13,399 bases of DNA from the NCBI GenBank assembly GCA_017405115.1, contig JAFRBA010000213.1:1-13399 (forward strand), in the 5' to 3' direction. Position 1 is the first letter of the stretch. Every line of letters starts with the position of its first letter. This document shows positions 7,903-12,973 of the stretch, one piece after another. The stretch comes from Kiritimatiellia bacterium (GTDB lineage Bacteria; Verrucomicrobiota; Kiritimatiellia; RFP12; UBA1067). Below the pieces are notes generated by a model. That model was not told the DNA's origin. It ran no database searches and saw only the letters and a list, made by a program, of their open reading frames with translations. The translations under genes and the position numbers were made by a program.

Positions 7903-8196
7903 ATGCCCCGGCAAGACAAAGAGACTGCGGAAAACGCGGAAGTGAAGTATTCGGCTGCATACTCCACGGGGCGAGAGCGTATGCTCGAGCCCCGGCACGG
8001 ATGCGCCGAAGAAGCTTTGCTTCGGAGGGAGGCCTCGCCGCCAGGCGAGCCCGAAGTTATGACCCGACCGCAGGTCGCTTCGCGGAGCGAAGTCGCTAGA
8101 GGTCTGCCCGCAAGGGGCCGCGCGAGAGCGTATGCTCTAGCCACTCTTCCACTCTTCCACTTTTCCACTCTTCCACTTTCCAATGAAATCAATTGA
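7903..8196 (+). CDS. Doubtful 97-residue frame between the promoter and the XRE gene
   Basis: An ATG at 7903 with a close GGAG (7895-7898) lies about 16 nt after the predicted transcription start and opens a frame overlapping the start of the XRE gene by 14 nt. The position is where a toxin gene would be expected in a HigBA-like operon. However, the translation resembles no toxin: most of it is encoded by hairpins (8006-8092) and by the CT-rich array at 8141-8182, and it is rich in Arg, Ala and Glu. I think it is more likely untranslated or a remnant than a real gene, although the start of translation is plausible. Confidence 0.25.
   Translation: MPRQDKETAENAEVKYSAAYSTGRERMLEPRHGCAEEALLRREASPPGEPEVMTRPQVASRSEVARGLPARGRARAYALATLPLFHFSTLPLSNEIN
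7971..8137. repeat. Hairpin-rich block bounded by 16-bp direct repeats
   Basis: GCGAGAGCGTATGCTC occurs at 7971-7986 and again, identically, at 8122-8137. Between the copies are at least three strong stem-loops: CCGAAG/CTTCGG (8006-8025), CTCGCC/GGCGAG (8034-8049) and CTTCGC/GCGAAG (8078-8092). The bounded, structured 135-bp insert without an evident gene resembles a small palindromic mobile element or a structured leader RNA between promoter and XRE gene. Confidence 0.6.
8141..8182. repeat. Tandem 8-bp CT-rich array (CCACTCTT) abutting the XRE start codon
   Basis: Five consecutive 8-bp units (CCACTCTT, CCACTCTT, CCACTTTT, CCACTCTT, CCACTTTC) followed by CA run directly into ATG 8183. The array occupies the place where a Shine-Dalgarno sequence should be, and none is present. 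Confidence 0.9.
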
Positions 8197-8458
8197 CCAC
8201 ATCGGATCGGCGTTCCTGCGTCGCATACTGCGTCGCATGAAGGAGCTGGGCGTGTCGCAGTCGGAGCTTGCGCATCGCATGAAGGTCTCTCGCCCGTACA
8301 TCTCGAAGGTCCTCCGCCAGGATGTGAACTTCTCATTCCGCACGGCGGCGAAGCTGGCGAACGCGCTGAAGATGGATTTCTTTCCCGTCCTCCGCGAGCA
8401 AGAGCGGAGCGAGAGCGCGTGCGAAATCATGAATGCCAACGCCTCAGGTGCCATTTAA
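8183..8458 (+). CDS. XRE/Cro-CI family helix-turn-helix regulator (antitoxin-like)
   Basis: This is a 91-residue cytoplasmic DNA-binding protein. The HTH_3 domain spans about residues 8-65, with the core SQSELAHRMKVSRPYISKVL and the following VNFSFRTAAKLANALKMDF. This form is typical of HigA-like antitoxins and small phage-type repressors. The ATG follows the CCACTCTT array and has no Shine-Dalgarno. It lies about 295 nt downstream of a strong promoter containing an inverted-repeat operator that it could bind for autoregulation. No recognisable toxin is adjacent on either side; the next gene, 14 bp downstream, is an unknown protein. It could be an orphan antitoxin or the regulator of the unknown-protein/DUF2235 pair. 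Confidence 0.9.
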   Translation: MKSIDHIGSAFLRRILRRMKELGVSQSELAHRMKVSRPYISKVLRQDVNFSFRTAAKLANALKMDFFPVLREQERSESACEIMNANASGAI

Positions 8459-8472
8459 TCGGAGACAAACGC

Positions 8473-9030
8473 ATGAAGATATCAGTAGAAATCACCCTGA
8501 AGTCACTCTCCCTTTCCTCGATCCCCGAGAAGGCGCTGCTTGTTTCGCGCAACCTTCTAACGGTGGAGATGATCTGGCCCAAGTCGGGAACGCCGCGCAA
8601 ATCCGCATCGCGGCAAGTCACGATGAAGAAGGGCAAGGTCGACTTCTCCGCTGAGCCCTGGGCAAAGCGGGTCCTCTTCCGCGAGGACATAGACGGGCAC
8701 ACGGCCTTCACGGTCTCCATCACCGAGCCGGTGACGCTCCAGAAGCTCCATCGGCTTCTCCAGCTCACGGCGAAGGCTGCGCTCAAGGAGGGCGCCGACA
8801 TGATCGACGCCGCGCTCGTCTCCTACGGCGACATAGCCGCCGCGCCGGTGGACGCCCTTGCCACGATGGTTGCCGAGAAGGACGCCCCCCGCGTAATCGT
8901 GCAGGGCGTGCTTGACTACGACGATCTACCGGCGGCTGGCGAGACAAGGGAAGTCGTCATTCCGCTGACCCGCCCGAAATTCAGCCGCAAAATCGGCACG
9001 CTAACGCTCCTTGTGAACTCCAACTCGTAA
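8473..9030 (+). CDS. Hypothetical protein, 185 residues, beta-rich, next to the DUF2235 hydrolase
   Basis: I do not recognise a family. The start at ATG 8473 is supported by GGAG at 8461-8464, 8 nt upstream. There is no signal peptide or membrane segment, so it is probably cytoplasmic. Residues 1-95 read as alternating beta strands (ISVEITLKSLSL, KVDFSAEPWAKRVLF, HTAFTVSITEPV), faintly C2-like. Residues about 97-140 look helical, and 145-182 return to strands ending GTLTLLVNSNS. The last codons (NSNS) and the stop are part of the CT-rich array starting at 9016. It sits between an XRE regulator and a DUF2235 lipase-like protein, so a partner, inhibitor or targeting protein for the hydrolase is possible but unproven. 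Confidence 0.75.
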   Translation: MKISVEITLKSLSLSSIPEKALLVSRNLLTVEMIWPKSGTPRKSASRQVTMKKGKVDFSAEPWAKRVLFREDIDGHTAFTVSITEPVTLQKLHRLLQLTAKAALKEGADMIDAALVSYGDIAAAPVDALATMVAEKDAPRVIVQGVLDYDDLPAAGETREVVIPLTRPKFSRKIGTLTLLVNSNS

Positions 9031-9110
9031 CTCTCCAACTCCTCTCCAACTCCCCACTCCGACTCCAACTCCCACTCCAACTCTTCTCTCCAACTTCTCT
9101 CTCCAACTCC
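9016..9110. repeat. CT-rich CCAACTC array overlapping the end of one gene and leading to the next
   Basis: Imperfect units of CTCCAACTC type run for about 95 bp. The first units encode the last residues (NSNS) and supply the TAA of the upstream gene, and the last lie about 10 bp before ATG 9120. No Shine-Dalgarno is visible before that ATG. Confidence 0.9.
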
Positions 9111-9119
9111 AATCATGCA

Positions 9120-9905
9120 ATGAACGTTTGCTTGTTCTTTGAGGGAACTGGTCAAGGTGTCGCCGGCAGGTTCACCAACGTGACCCGGCTTTACGACGCC
9201 TGCATTGCGGACGAACGGCAAATGATCCGCCTTGAGCCGGGGCTTGGGACGCACTTTGGCGCATACATCGTCGGGAAGATCGCTGGTGCCGACTGGCGTG
9301 CCGCGTTCCGGTCCGCCAGGCTCTGGCTGGAGTCGGTGTACAAGTCGTTGCCGCCGGACGGGGTGGCGACAAACGTCTTCGTCTTCGGATTCTCCCGCGG
9401 CGCTTTGCTCGCAAGGCATACGGCGGCGTGGCTCGACAAGCTCGGAATCGCCGTTGCCTACCTCGGGCTGTGGGACACCGTTGACTCCACGATGGGGCTG
9501 GACGTTGAGGAGACGTGTCCGGGAAACGTCAAGAAGGCGAGGCACGCCGTCTCGCGCGACGAGACGCGGCGCTTTTTCCAGTACGTTCCGCTTAGATCAG
9601 AGCGGAAGGACGTGGTGGAGGAACTGGTTTTCCCGGGCGGACATAGCGATGTCGGCGGACTCTACGAGGACGACCACCGGATTGCGGATGTCTCGCTCGC
9701 CTGGGTCGCGGCAGGGGCGAAGCGGCAGGGGCTTAGGATCAAGAGGGGCGTCAGGATGGTGCAGAAGCTGGACGCCGCGCCGCTGACGCTGCATGACGAG
9801 CATGGGGAGGCCTCAAACCTTTGGGGCGCGTTCGACCGGGTGAAGCGCAACCTGAAGGGACTAAAGCTCCATCGAACCTGGCGAAGGAACAACTCCAACT
9901 CATAA
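9120..9905 (+). CDS. DUF2235 alpha/beta hydrolase (Tle1-like phospholipase core)
   Basis: This is a 261-residue protein with the ordered motifs of DUF2235: FFEGTGQ at residues 6-12 (usually FFDGTGN), NVTRLY, GFSRGA with the nucleophile Ser92, GLWDTVDS with Asp119, and FPGGHSDVGG with His175 and Asp177. Known members include the type VI effector phospholipase Tle1; others are of unknown function. Here it is about the size of the catalytic core alone, has no signal peptide, and no secretion genes are near, so delivery is not evident. An intracellular role, for example membrane-damaging toxicity or defence controlled by its neighbours, is inferred. The ATG follows a CT-rich array with no Shine-Dalgarno, and the final residues (NNSNS) and TAA are encoded by a second array. 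Confidence 0.9.
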   Translation: MNVCLFFEGTGQGVAGRFTNVTRLYDACIADERQMIRLEPGLGTHFGAYIVGKIAGADWRAAFRSARLWLESVYKSLPPDGVATNVFVFGFSRGALLARHTAAWLDKLGIAVAYLGLWDTVDSTMGLDVEETCPGNVKKARHAVSRDETRRFFQYVPLRSERKDVVEELVFPGGHSDVGGLYEDDHRIADVSLAWVAAGAKRQGLRIKRGVRMVQKLDAAPLTLHDEHGEASNLWGAFDRVKRNLKGLKLHRTWRRNNSNS

Positions 9906-9940
9906 CTCCAACTCCCAACTCACAACTCCCTCTCCACCAC
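9889..9940. repeat. Second CCAACTC array, ending the hydrolase gene and leading to the antitoxin gene
   Basis: AACTCC/AACTCA-type units begin inside the 3' end of the DUF2235 gene, encode its NSNS tail and TAA (9903-9905), and continue for about 35 bp toward ATG 9961. The junction copies the one at 9016-9030 almost exactly, down to the placement of the stop codon. Confidence 0.85.
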
Positions 9941-9960
9941 ATACGAACCCTTTTGAAGCA

Positions 9961-10152
9961 ATGGAGGAACTAGACGACAGATTCTCGGAAGAGGCGAAGA
10001 TGCTTGCGCGTCTTGCTCCCAAGGCTAGCATGGAGGCCGTTCGCGCGGCCTGGGCGCGCGGCTTGTCCGTGACGGTGCTTGAAGACGGCAAGATCGTAAG
10101 TATCGCGCCAGACGGCACACGGACGTTTGTCAAGGAGCTTGAGCCGTTATGA
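9961..10152 (+). CDS. Small antitoxin-like protein of a zeta-toxin-type (COG4185) module
   Basis: This is a 63-residue acidic/helical then beta protein. Residues 1-30 are helical (EELDDRFSEEAKMLARLA), and 33-60 hold AWARGLSVTVLEDGKIV and PDGTRTFVKEL, a form I associate with the small proteins encoded directly upstream of COG4185 zeta-like toxin ATPases. Its TGA (10150-10152) overlaps an ATG (10149-10151) as ATGA, the usual coupled arrangement. The toxin that follows is only a remnant, so this would be an orphan antitoxin. The start is fixed by the end of the CT-rich leader, and there is no good Shine-Dalgarno. The assignment rests on context and motif similarity. Confidence 0.75.
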   Translation: MEELDDRFSEEAKMLARLAPKASMEAVRAAWARGLSVTVLEDGKIVSIAPDGTRTFVKELEPL

Positions 10153-10353
10153 CGAAACATATACCTGGAGCGCTCGAAGCGCACATTGGGGAATGTTGGC
10201 GCTGCGTTGCCATTCTGCTCAAGGGCGTTTTTCTTCGACAATAGCATGCTGGAGATGCGCTTTATTGCCGAATACTCCAAGGGTAGCGGATTTGTGTCTG
10301 TGTCGGACAATCTGCCGTCCTGGTTTGAAACGCATGTGCTTAACAGATTTTAG
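10149..10353 (+). pseudogene. Decapitated zeta-toxin-like ATPase (COG4185) remnant
   Basis: The ATG coupled to the antitoxin opens MTKHI, as in intact toxins, but no P-loop (GPNGAGKT) follows, and this frame stops after 31 residues at 10242-10244. In the neighbouring frame, from about 10153 to TAG 10351, the sequence reads as the C-terminus of a zeta-like toxin: YLERSKRTLGNV, AFFFDNS, then NLPSWFETHVLNRF. I infer an internal deletion removing the Walker A motif and catalytic core (around two thirds of a usual toxin of about 190-200 residues) and shifting the frame. The remnant frame is the same as the antitoxin's, separated from it by the single TGA. No activity is expected. Confidence 0.75.
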
Positions 10354-10410
10354 CCGTGTAGAACGTGTAGAGCGTGTAGAAGGGTGAATGGAAGGAAGAT
10401 AGGTGGCTGG
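10352..10410. repeat. Copy 1 of the 59-bp repeat flanking the RhuM-family gene
   Basis: The repeat starts with AGCCGTGTAGAACGTGTAG and ends with AGGTGGCTGG. It overlaps the stop of the zeta-toxin remnant. The same elements in the same order and spacing recur at 11094-11151. A shorter relative (GCCGTGTAGAAG, then TGTAGAG) occurs at 13301-13327. Internally it is a degenerate tandem of GTGTAGAAC. Confidence 0.85.
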
Positions 10411-10444
10411 ATGTTGCGCATATCCCCGGAGGCGGTAGGCCGAG

Positions 10445-10472
10445 TCGCGAAGCGAGGGGTGCGGAAGCGCAC
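10445..10472. repeat. Pair of short GC-rich stem-loops
   Basis: TCGC/GCGA with a GAA loop (10445-10455) and GTGCG/CGCAC with a GAAG loop (10459-10472) lie between repeat copy 1 and the RhuM-family gene. They resemble the hairpins at 8006-8092 in style. No poly-T follows, so they are not called terminators. Confidence 0.55.
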
Positions 10473-10570
10473 GAAGGCGAGCCGTTTAATGGACAGGTTC
10501 GAACCACGAGATACACGAAAAGAGAAGACATCGCTATAGAGCATTACCACGTTGCGTGACAGGACTTTAT

Positions 10571-11086
10571 ATGAAGGCGGAAGAGAAAAAAGAAATTGTT
10601 GTCTACAATGGTGCAGGAGATGTCAAGCTTGAAGTCTTGACTGCGGACGATACGGTTTGGTTGAATAGACAGCAGCTTGCGCTGTTGTTTGGACGCGATG
10701 TAAAGACAATCGGCAAACACATAGCCAATGCCTTGAAAGAGGAGCTTAAAGGAGTGTCAACTGTCGCAAAATTTGCTACAGTTCAAACTGAGGGCAGCCG
10801 TACCGTGACCAGGCAGGTCGAGTACTATGATCTGGATGTTATTCTATCGGTCGGGTACTGCGTCAAGTCGCCGCAGGGGGTTCGTTTCAGACGATGGGCC
10901 AACGGGATACTTAAGGCGCAACTTCTGCGGCGCGTGAATGACAGGAAACTCTTAAAAGAGTTGGAGAAGCGCTTTTCCGACCATGAATTCCGGCTTGCAG
11001 ATGTGGAGAATGCGATGAAGTACGTTCTCGATACATTGATGCCTCCGATTCAGAATCGTCGCCGCATCGGTTTTAACGCGGAATGA
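10571..11086 (+). CDS. RhuM-family protein, short form
   Basis: This is a 171-residue protein of the virulence RhuM family, named from a Salmonella SPI-3 gene; its biochemical role is not established. Diagnostic blocks are IVVYNGAGDVKLEV, TVWLNRQQLALLFGRDVKTIGKHI (residues about 30-55, HTH-like), VEYYDLDVILSVGY and FRRWANGIL. A coiled-coil-like segment follows, and the end LMPPIQNRRRIGFNAE matches the usual close of short RhuM/ORF6N-type proteins, so the gene seems complete although many members exceed 300 residues. The ATG at 10571 has AGGA 6 nt upstream and is preferred over GTG 10556. It is bracketed by two copies of a 59-bp repeat, suggesting movement as a cassette. Confidence 0.9.
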   Translation: MKAEEKKEIVVYNGAGDVKLEVLTADDTVWLNRQQLALLFGRDVKTIGKHIANALKEELKGVSTVAKFATVQTEGSRTVTRQVEYYDLDVILSVGYCVKSPQGVRFRRWANGILKAQLLRRVNDRKLLKELEKRFSDHEFRLADVENAMKYVLDTLMPPIQNRRRIGFNAE

Positions 11087-11093
11087 AGAAGAC

Positions 11094-11151
11094 AGCCGTG
11101 TAGAACGTGTAGCACGTGTAGAGGGGGGATGGGAAGAAGGCAGGTGGCTGG
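11094..11151. repeat. Copy 2 of the 59-bp repeat flanking the RhuM-family gene
   Basis: The first 19 bases (AGCCGTGTAGAACGTGTAG) are identical to copy 1 at 10352. The remainder (GTGTAGA, a purine-rich stretch, AGGTGGCTGG) matches with a few substitutions and one indel. It begins 7 bp after the RhuM-family stop codon. Confidence 0.85.
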
Positions 11152-11222
11152 TTGGTTCGCGGATGGCGATAGGGATAAGTGAATGAAAATGGTGGATCAA
11201 GCGCAAAAAATGAAGCCGCGAA

Positions 11223-11237
11223 TGGGGCCTGTCCCCA
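11223..11237. repeat. REP-like hairpin TGGGG-CCTGT-CCCCA
   Basis: A perfect 5-bp GC stem with a 5-nt loop. The reverse complement contains GGGGACAGGCCCC, a motif resembling extragenic palindromes mobilised by RAYT-type transposases in many bacteria. No transposase is present in the window. Confidence 0.5.
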
Positions 11238-11298
11238 AGGATTGTTTCACATATTGCGATATGAGACGTACCGCGTGATAGGGCTGAGTGCTAGGATT

Positions 11299-11346
11299 GG
11301 TGATTTTGGGAACTGAACATCCAAGTCTGGGTAATTTTGTGAACGG
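11299..11346. promoter_or_regulatory. Paired 17-bp direct repeats upstream of the DUF4062 gene (candidate operator)
   Basis: GGTGATTTTGGGAACTG (11299-11315) and GGTAATTTTGTGAACGG (11330-11346) match at 14 of 17 positions and start 31 bp apart, about three helical turns, so a protein could bind both on the same DNA face. They end 15 bp before ATG 11362, close enough to block initiation. The winged-helix protein encoded just downstream is a natural candidate for binding. No clear sigma70 promoter was found here. Confidence 0.5.
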
Positions 11347-11361
11347 ATATGTAGTGTCGCC

Positions 11362-12852
11362 ATGAAACGGCTATTCATATCGAGTGTGCAGAAGGAATTC
11401 GAGCACGAACGGGCTGCAATCAAGCGGATGATTGAGTCCGATCCGATACTGAAGCCGTATTTCACTGTGTTTGTCTTTGAGATAGATGCACCGGCTTCGG
11501 ACAAATCCACGCAACAAGTCTATCTGGGAGAAATCGAGAAAAGTGACATCTATCTTGTCCTGATTGGAAATCGATATGGATATTGCCGTGAAGGGGAATT
11601 GTCTCCAACGGAACAAGAATTTGACAAAGCCAGGGAACTGGGGCTCACGAAACTGGTAATGGTGAGAGGTTCGGACAACTCGAAGCGAGAAGATCGTGAA
11701 GCGCGCTTCTTGGACAAGGTTTCCAAAGAACGTGTGCGCGTCAGATATCAGGATACAGAACCGGAACAGGCGGTCGAAGACTTGCTGGACGAGGTGCGGA
11801 ACAGCCTTCGCGACATCATGCTTGACGACGGCATTTTGTCGGAGAAGCCGTTTGAAGATCAGTGTCTGGCCGATGCTTCGCTGGAGGACATTGATGCGGC
11901 CCGAATCGCTTGGTTCGTCGAGAGAGCCGTCCGCATACGTCAGGCCAAATATCCGCCAAACCCGTCGGTTGTTGACGTCCTGCGGTCGTTGCACTTGTTT
12001 GACGCTAAGCGGAACGCGCCGACGAAGGCAGGTGTGCTACTGTTCGGGCGTGACGTACAGGGTCCGTTTCCCAGTTCTGCTATAAAGTGCGCGTGTTATC
12101 CAGGAACAGAAAAGCGCAAGCCCAACATTGACATGGAGCTTGTCGAGGGAGATCTGTTTCTGATGGCTGACCAGGCGATAGCATTCATCAGCCGACACCT
12201 GAATCATGGTGCCGGAGTACATAGCCGCGGCGCGGCAGCGGACGATGTGGACGAGATTCCGAACACGGTGATCGCCGAGGCCGTCAACAACGCAATCGCC
12301 CACCGAAACTATGCGAGCATTGGCAGCATTCAGGTTGAGGTCTACTCGGATCGCGTGGAGGTCATCAGCCCAGGACGGATCCACCGCGCGATAACCGTTG
12401 CCGAATTGTACAAGAAGCACGAGTCGTTTGCCACGAATCCGCGAATCGCCCGCGCCATGTACCAGGTCAAGTACATCGAGACAATTGGGACAGGACTTAC
12501 CGATTTACTGAAAGAATGCAAGGCAAAGGGGCTTAGGGAACCTCTTTTGGAGGAGGTTTCTGGTCGCTTTCGCATTGTCATCTGGCGCCCGGCCCCCGCA
12601 ACCAATAGGGGGGACAATGGGGGGGGCAATAGGGGGGACAATTCCTTTGTGGGGCTTCCCAATGAACAGCGTCGCATTTGTGAGATATTGATCGAGAATC
12701 CAAGGACCGCAATCCGTAAGATAGCATCAACCTTAGATGTTAGGCCAAGAACTGTCGAGAAACAGATAGCCGCATTGAAGACAAAGGGTGTACTTGTCCG
12801 TGAAGGCGGTACGCGTGGTTTTTGGAAGGTGACACTGCGAAAAGAGGGCTGA
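11362..12852 (+). CDS. DUF4062 / GHKL-type ATPase / winged-helix protein (candidate defence or stress regulator)
   Basis: This is a 496-residue protein. Residues 1-110 form a DUF4062 domain (MKRLFISSVQKEFEHER, then SDIYLVLIGNRYG), a TIR-like fold often joined to signalling or defence effectors. Residues about 175-410 match the RecG-related/HATPase_c_4 ATP-binding proteins, with an N-box-like EAVNNAIAHRNY (E306, N309, H314), VEVISPGRI, and YIETIGTGL. Residues 415-428 are a Gly/Asn/Asp linker encoded by G-tracts, and 430-490 form a winged helix (ICEILIENPRTAIRKIASTLDV). A likely role is a sensor that couples a TIR-like domain to ATP binding and DNA binding; whether it hydrolyses NAD is unknown. 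It is a single gene with a weak start context (no Shine-Dalgarno) and paired direct repeats upstream. Base composition is less GC-rich than in the secreted-protein cluster. Confidence 0.9.
   Translation: MKRLFISSVQKEFEHERAAIKRMIESDPILKPYFTVFVFEIDAPASDKSTQQVYLGEIEKSDIYLVLIGNRYGYCREGELSPTEQEFDKARELGLTKLVMVRGSDNSKREDREARFLDKVSKERVRVRYQDTEPEQAVEDLLDEVRNSLRDIMLDDGILSEKPFEDQCLADASLEDIDAARIAWFVERAVRIRQAKYPPNPSVVDVLRSLHLFDAKRNAPTKAGVLLFGRDVQGPFPSSAIKCACYPGTEKRKPNIDMELVEGDLFLMADQAIAFISRHLNHGAGVHSRGAAADDVDEIPNTVIAEAVNNAIAHRNYASIGSIQVEVYSDRVEVISPGRIHRAITVAELYKKHESFATNPRIARAMYQVKYIETIGTGLTDLLKECKAKGLREPLLEEVSGRFRIVIWRPAPATNRGDNGGGNRGDNSFVGLPNEQRRICEILIENPRTAIRKIASTLDVRPRTVEKQIAALKTKGVLVREGGTRGFWKVTLRKEG
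12604..12640 (+). repeat. G-tract linker repeats (G6, G8, G6) within the DUF4062 gene
   Basis: Runs of G at 12608-12613, 12619-12626 and 12632-12637 lie within imperfect AATAGGGGGGAC-type repeats that encode NRGDNGGGNRGDN between the ATPase-like and winged-helix domains. A change of one G in the 8-G run would detach the DNA-binding domain by frameshift. Whole-unit gain or loss would only alter linker length. The G-rich coding strand could also form a G-quadruplex. Confidence 0.75.
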
Positions 12853-12853
12853 A

Positions 12854-12973
12854 TTATTTTCGCACGGGGTTGAAGTTGGAAAGTTTGTTGATGGGCTGGA
12901 GGCTGCGGGCGTGGAGTTCTTCGCCGGCGTGCCGGATTCGCTGCTGAAGAGTTTCTATGTGTATGTGACGGAC
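12854..12973 (+). pseudogene. aepY: N-terminal remnant of a phosphonopyruvate decarboxylase gene
   Basis: Starting right after the DUF4062 stop codon, the frame reads VEVGKFVDGLEAAGVEFF and AGVPDSLLKSFYVYVTD. The block GVEFFAGVPDSLLK is characteristic of the first 35 residues of phosphonopyruvate decarboxylase, the thiamine-diphosphate enzyme that makes phosphonoacetaldehyde in phosphonate synthesis. There is no start codon, and similarity ends at about 12973, where the frame runs into unrelated sequence. It is a truncated fragment, not a working gene. The rest of the gene and other phosphonate genes are absent from the window. Confidence 0.8.

Noticed and set aside
7719..8336. 205-codon open frame on the - strand across the promoter and hairpin region
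   Set aside because: It crosses the promoter, the 16-bp repeats, the CT array and the XRE coding region, and its protein is low-complexity and matches nothing.
8141..9110. CT-rich arrays considered as a CRISPR array
   Set aside because: Units are 8-9 bp tandem repeats without unique spacers and without cas genes.
10496..10505. GGTTCGAACC resembling a tRNA T-arm, considered as a tRNA remnant or attachment site
   Set aside because: It is a perfect 10-bp palindrome, but no 5-bp T-stem, acceptor stem or anticodon arm can be built around it.
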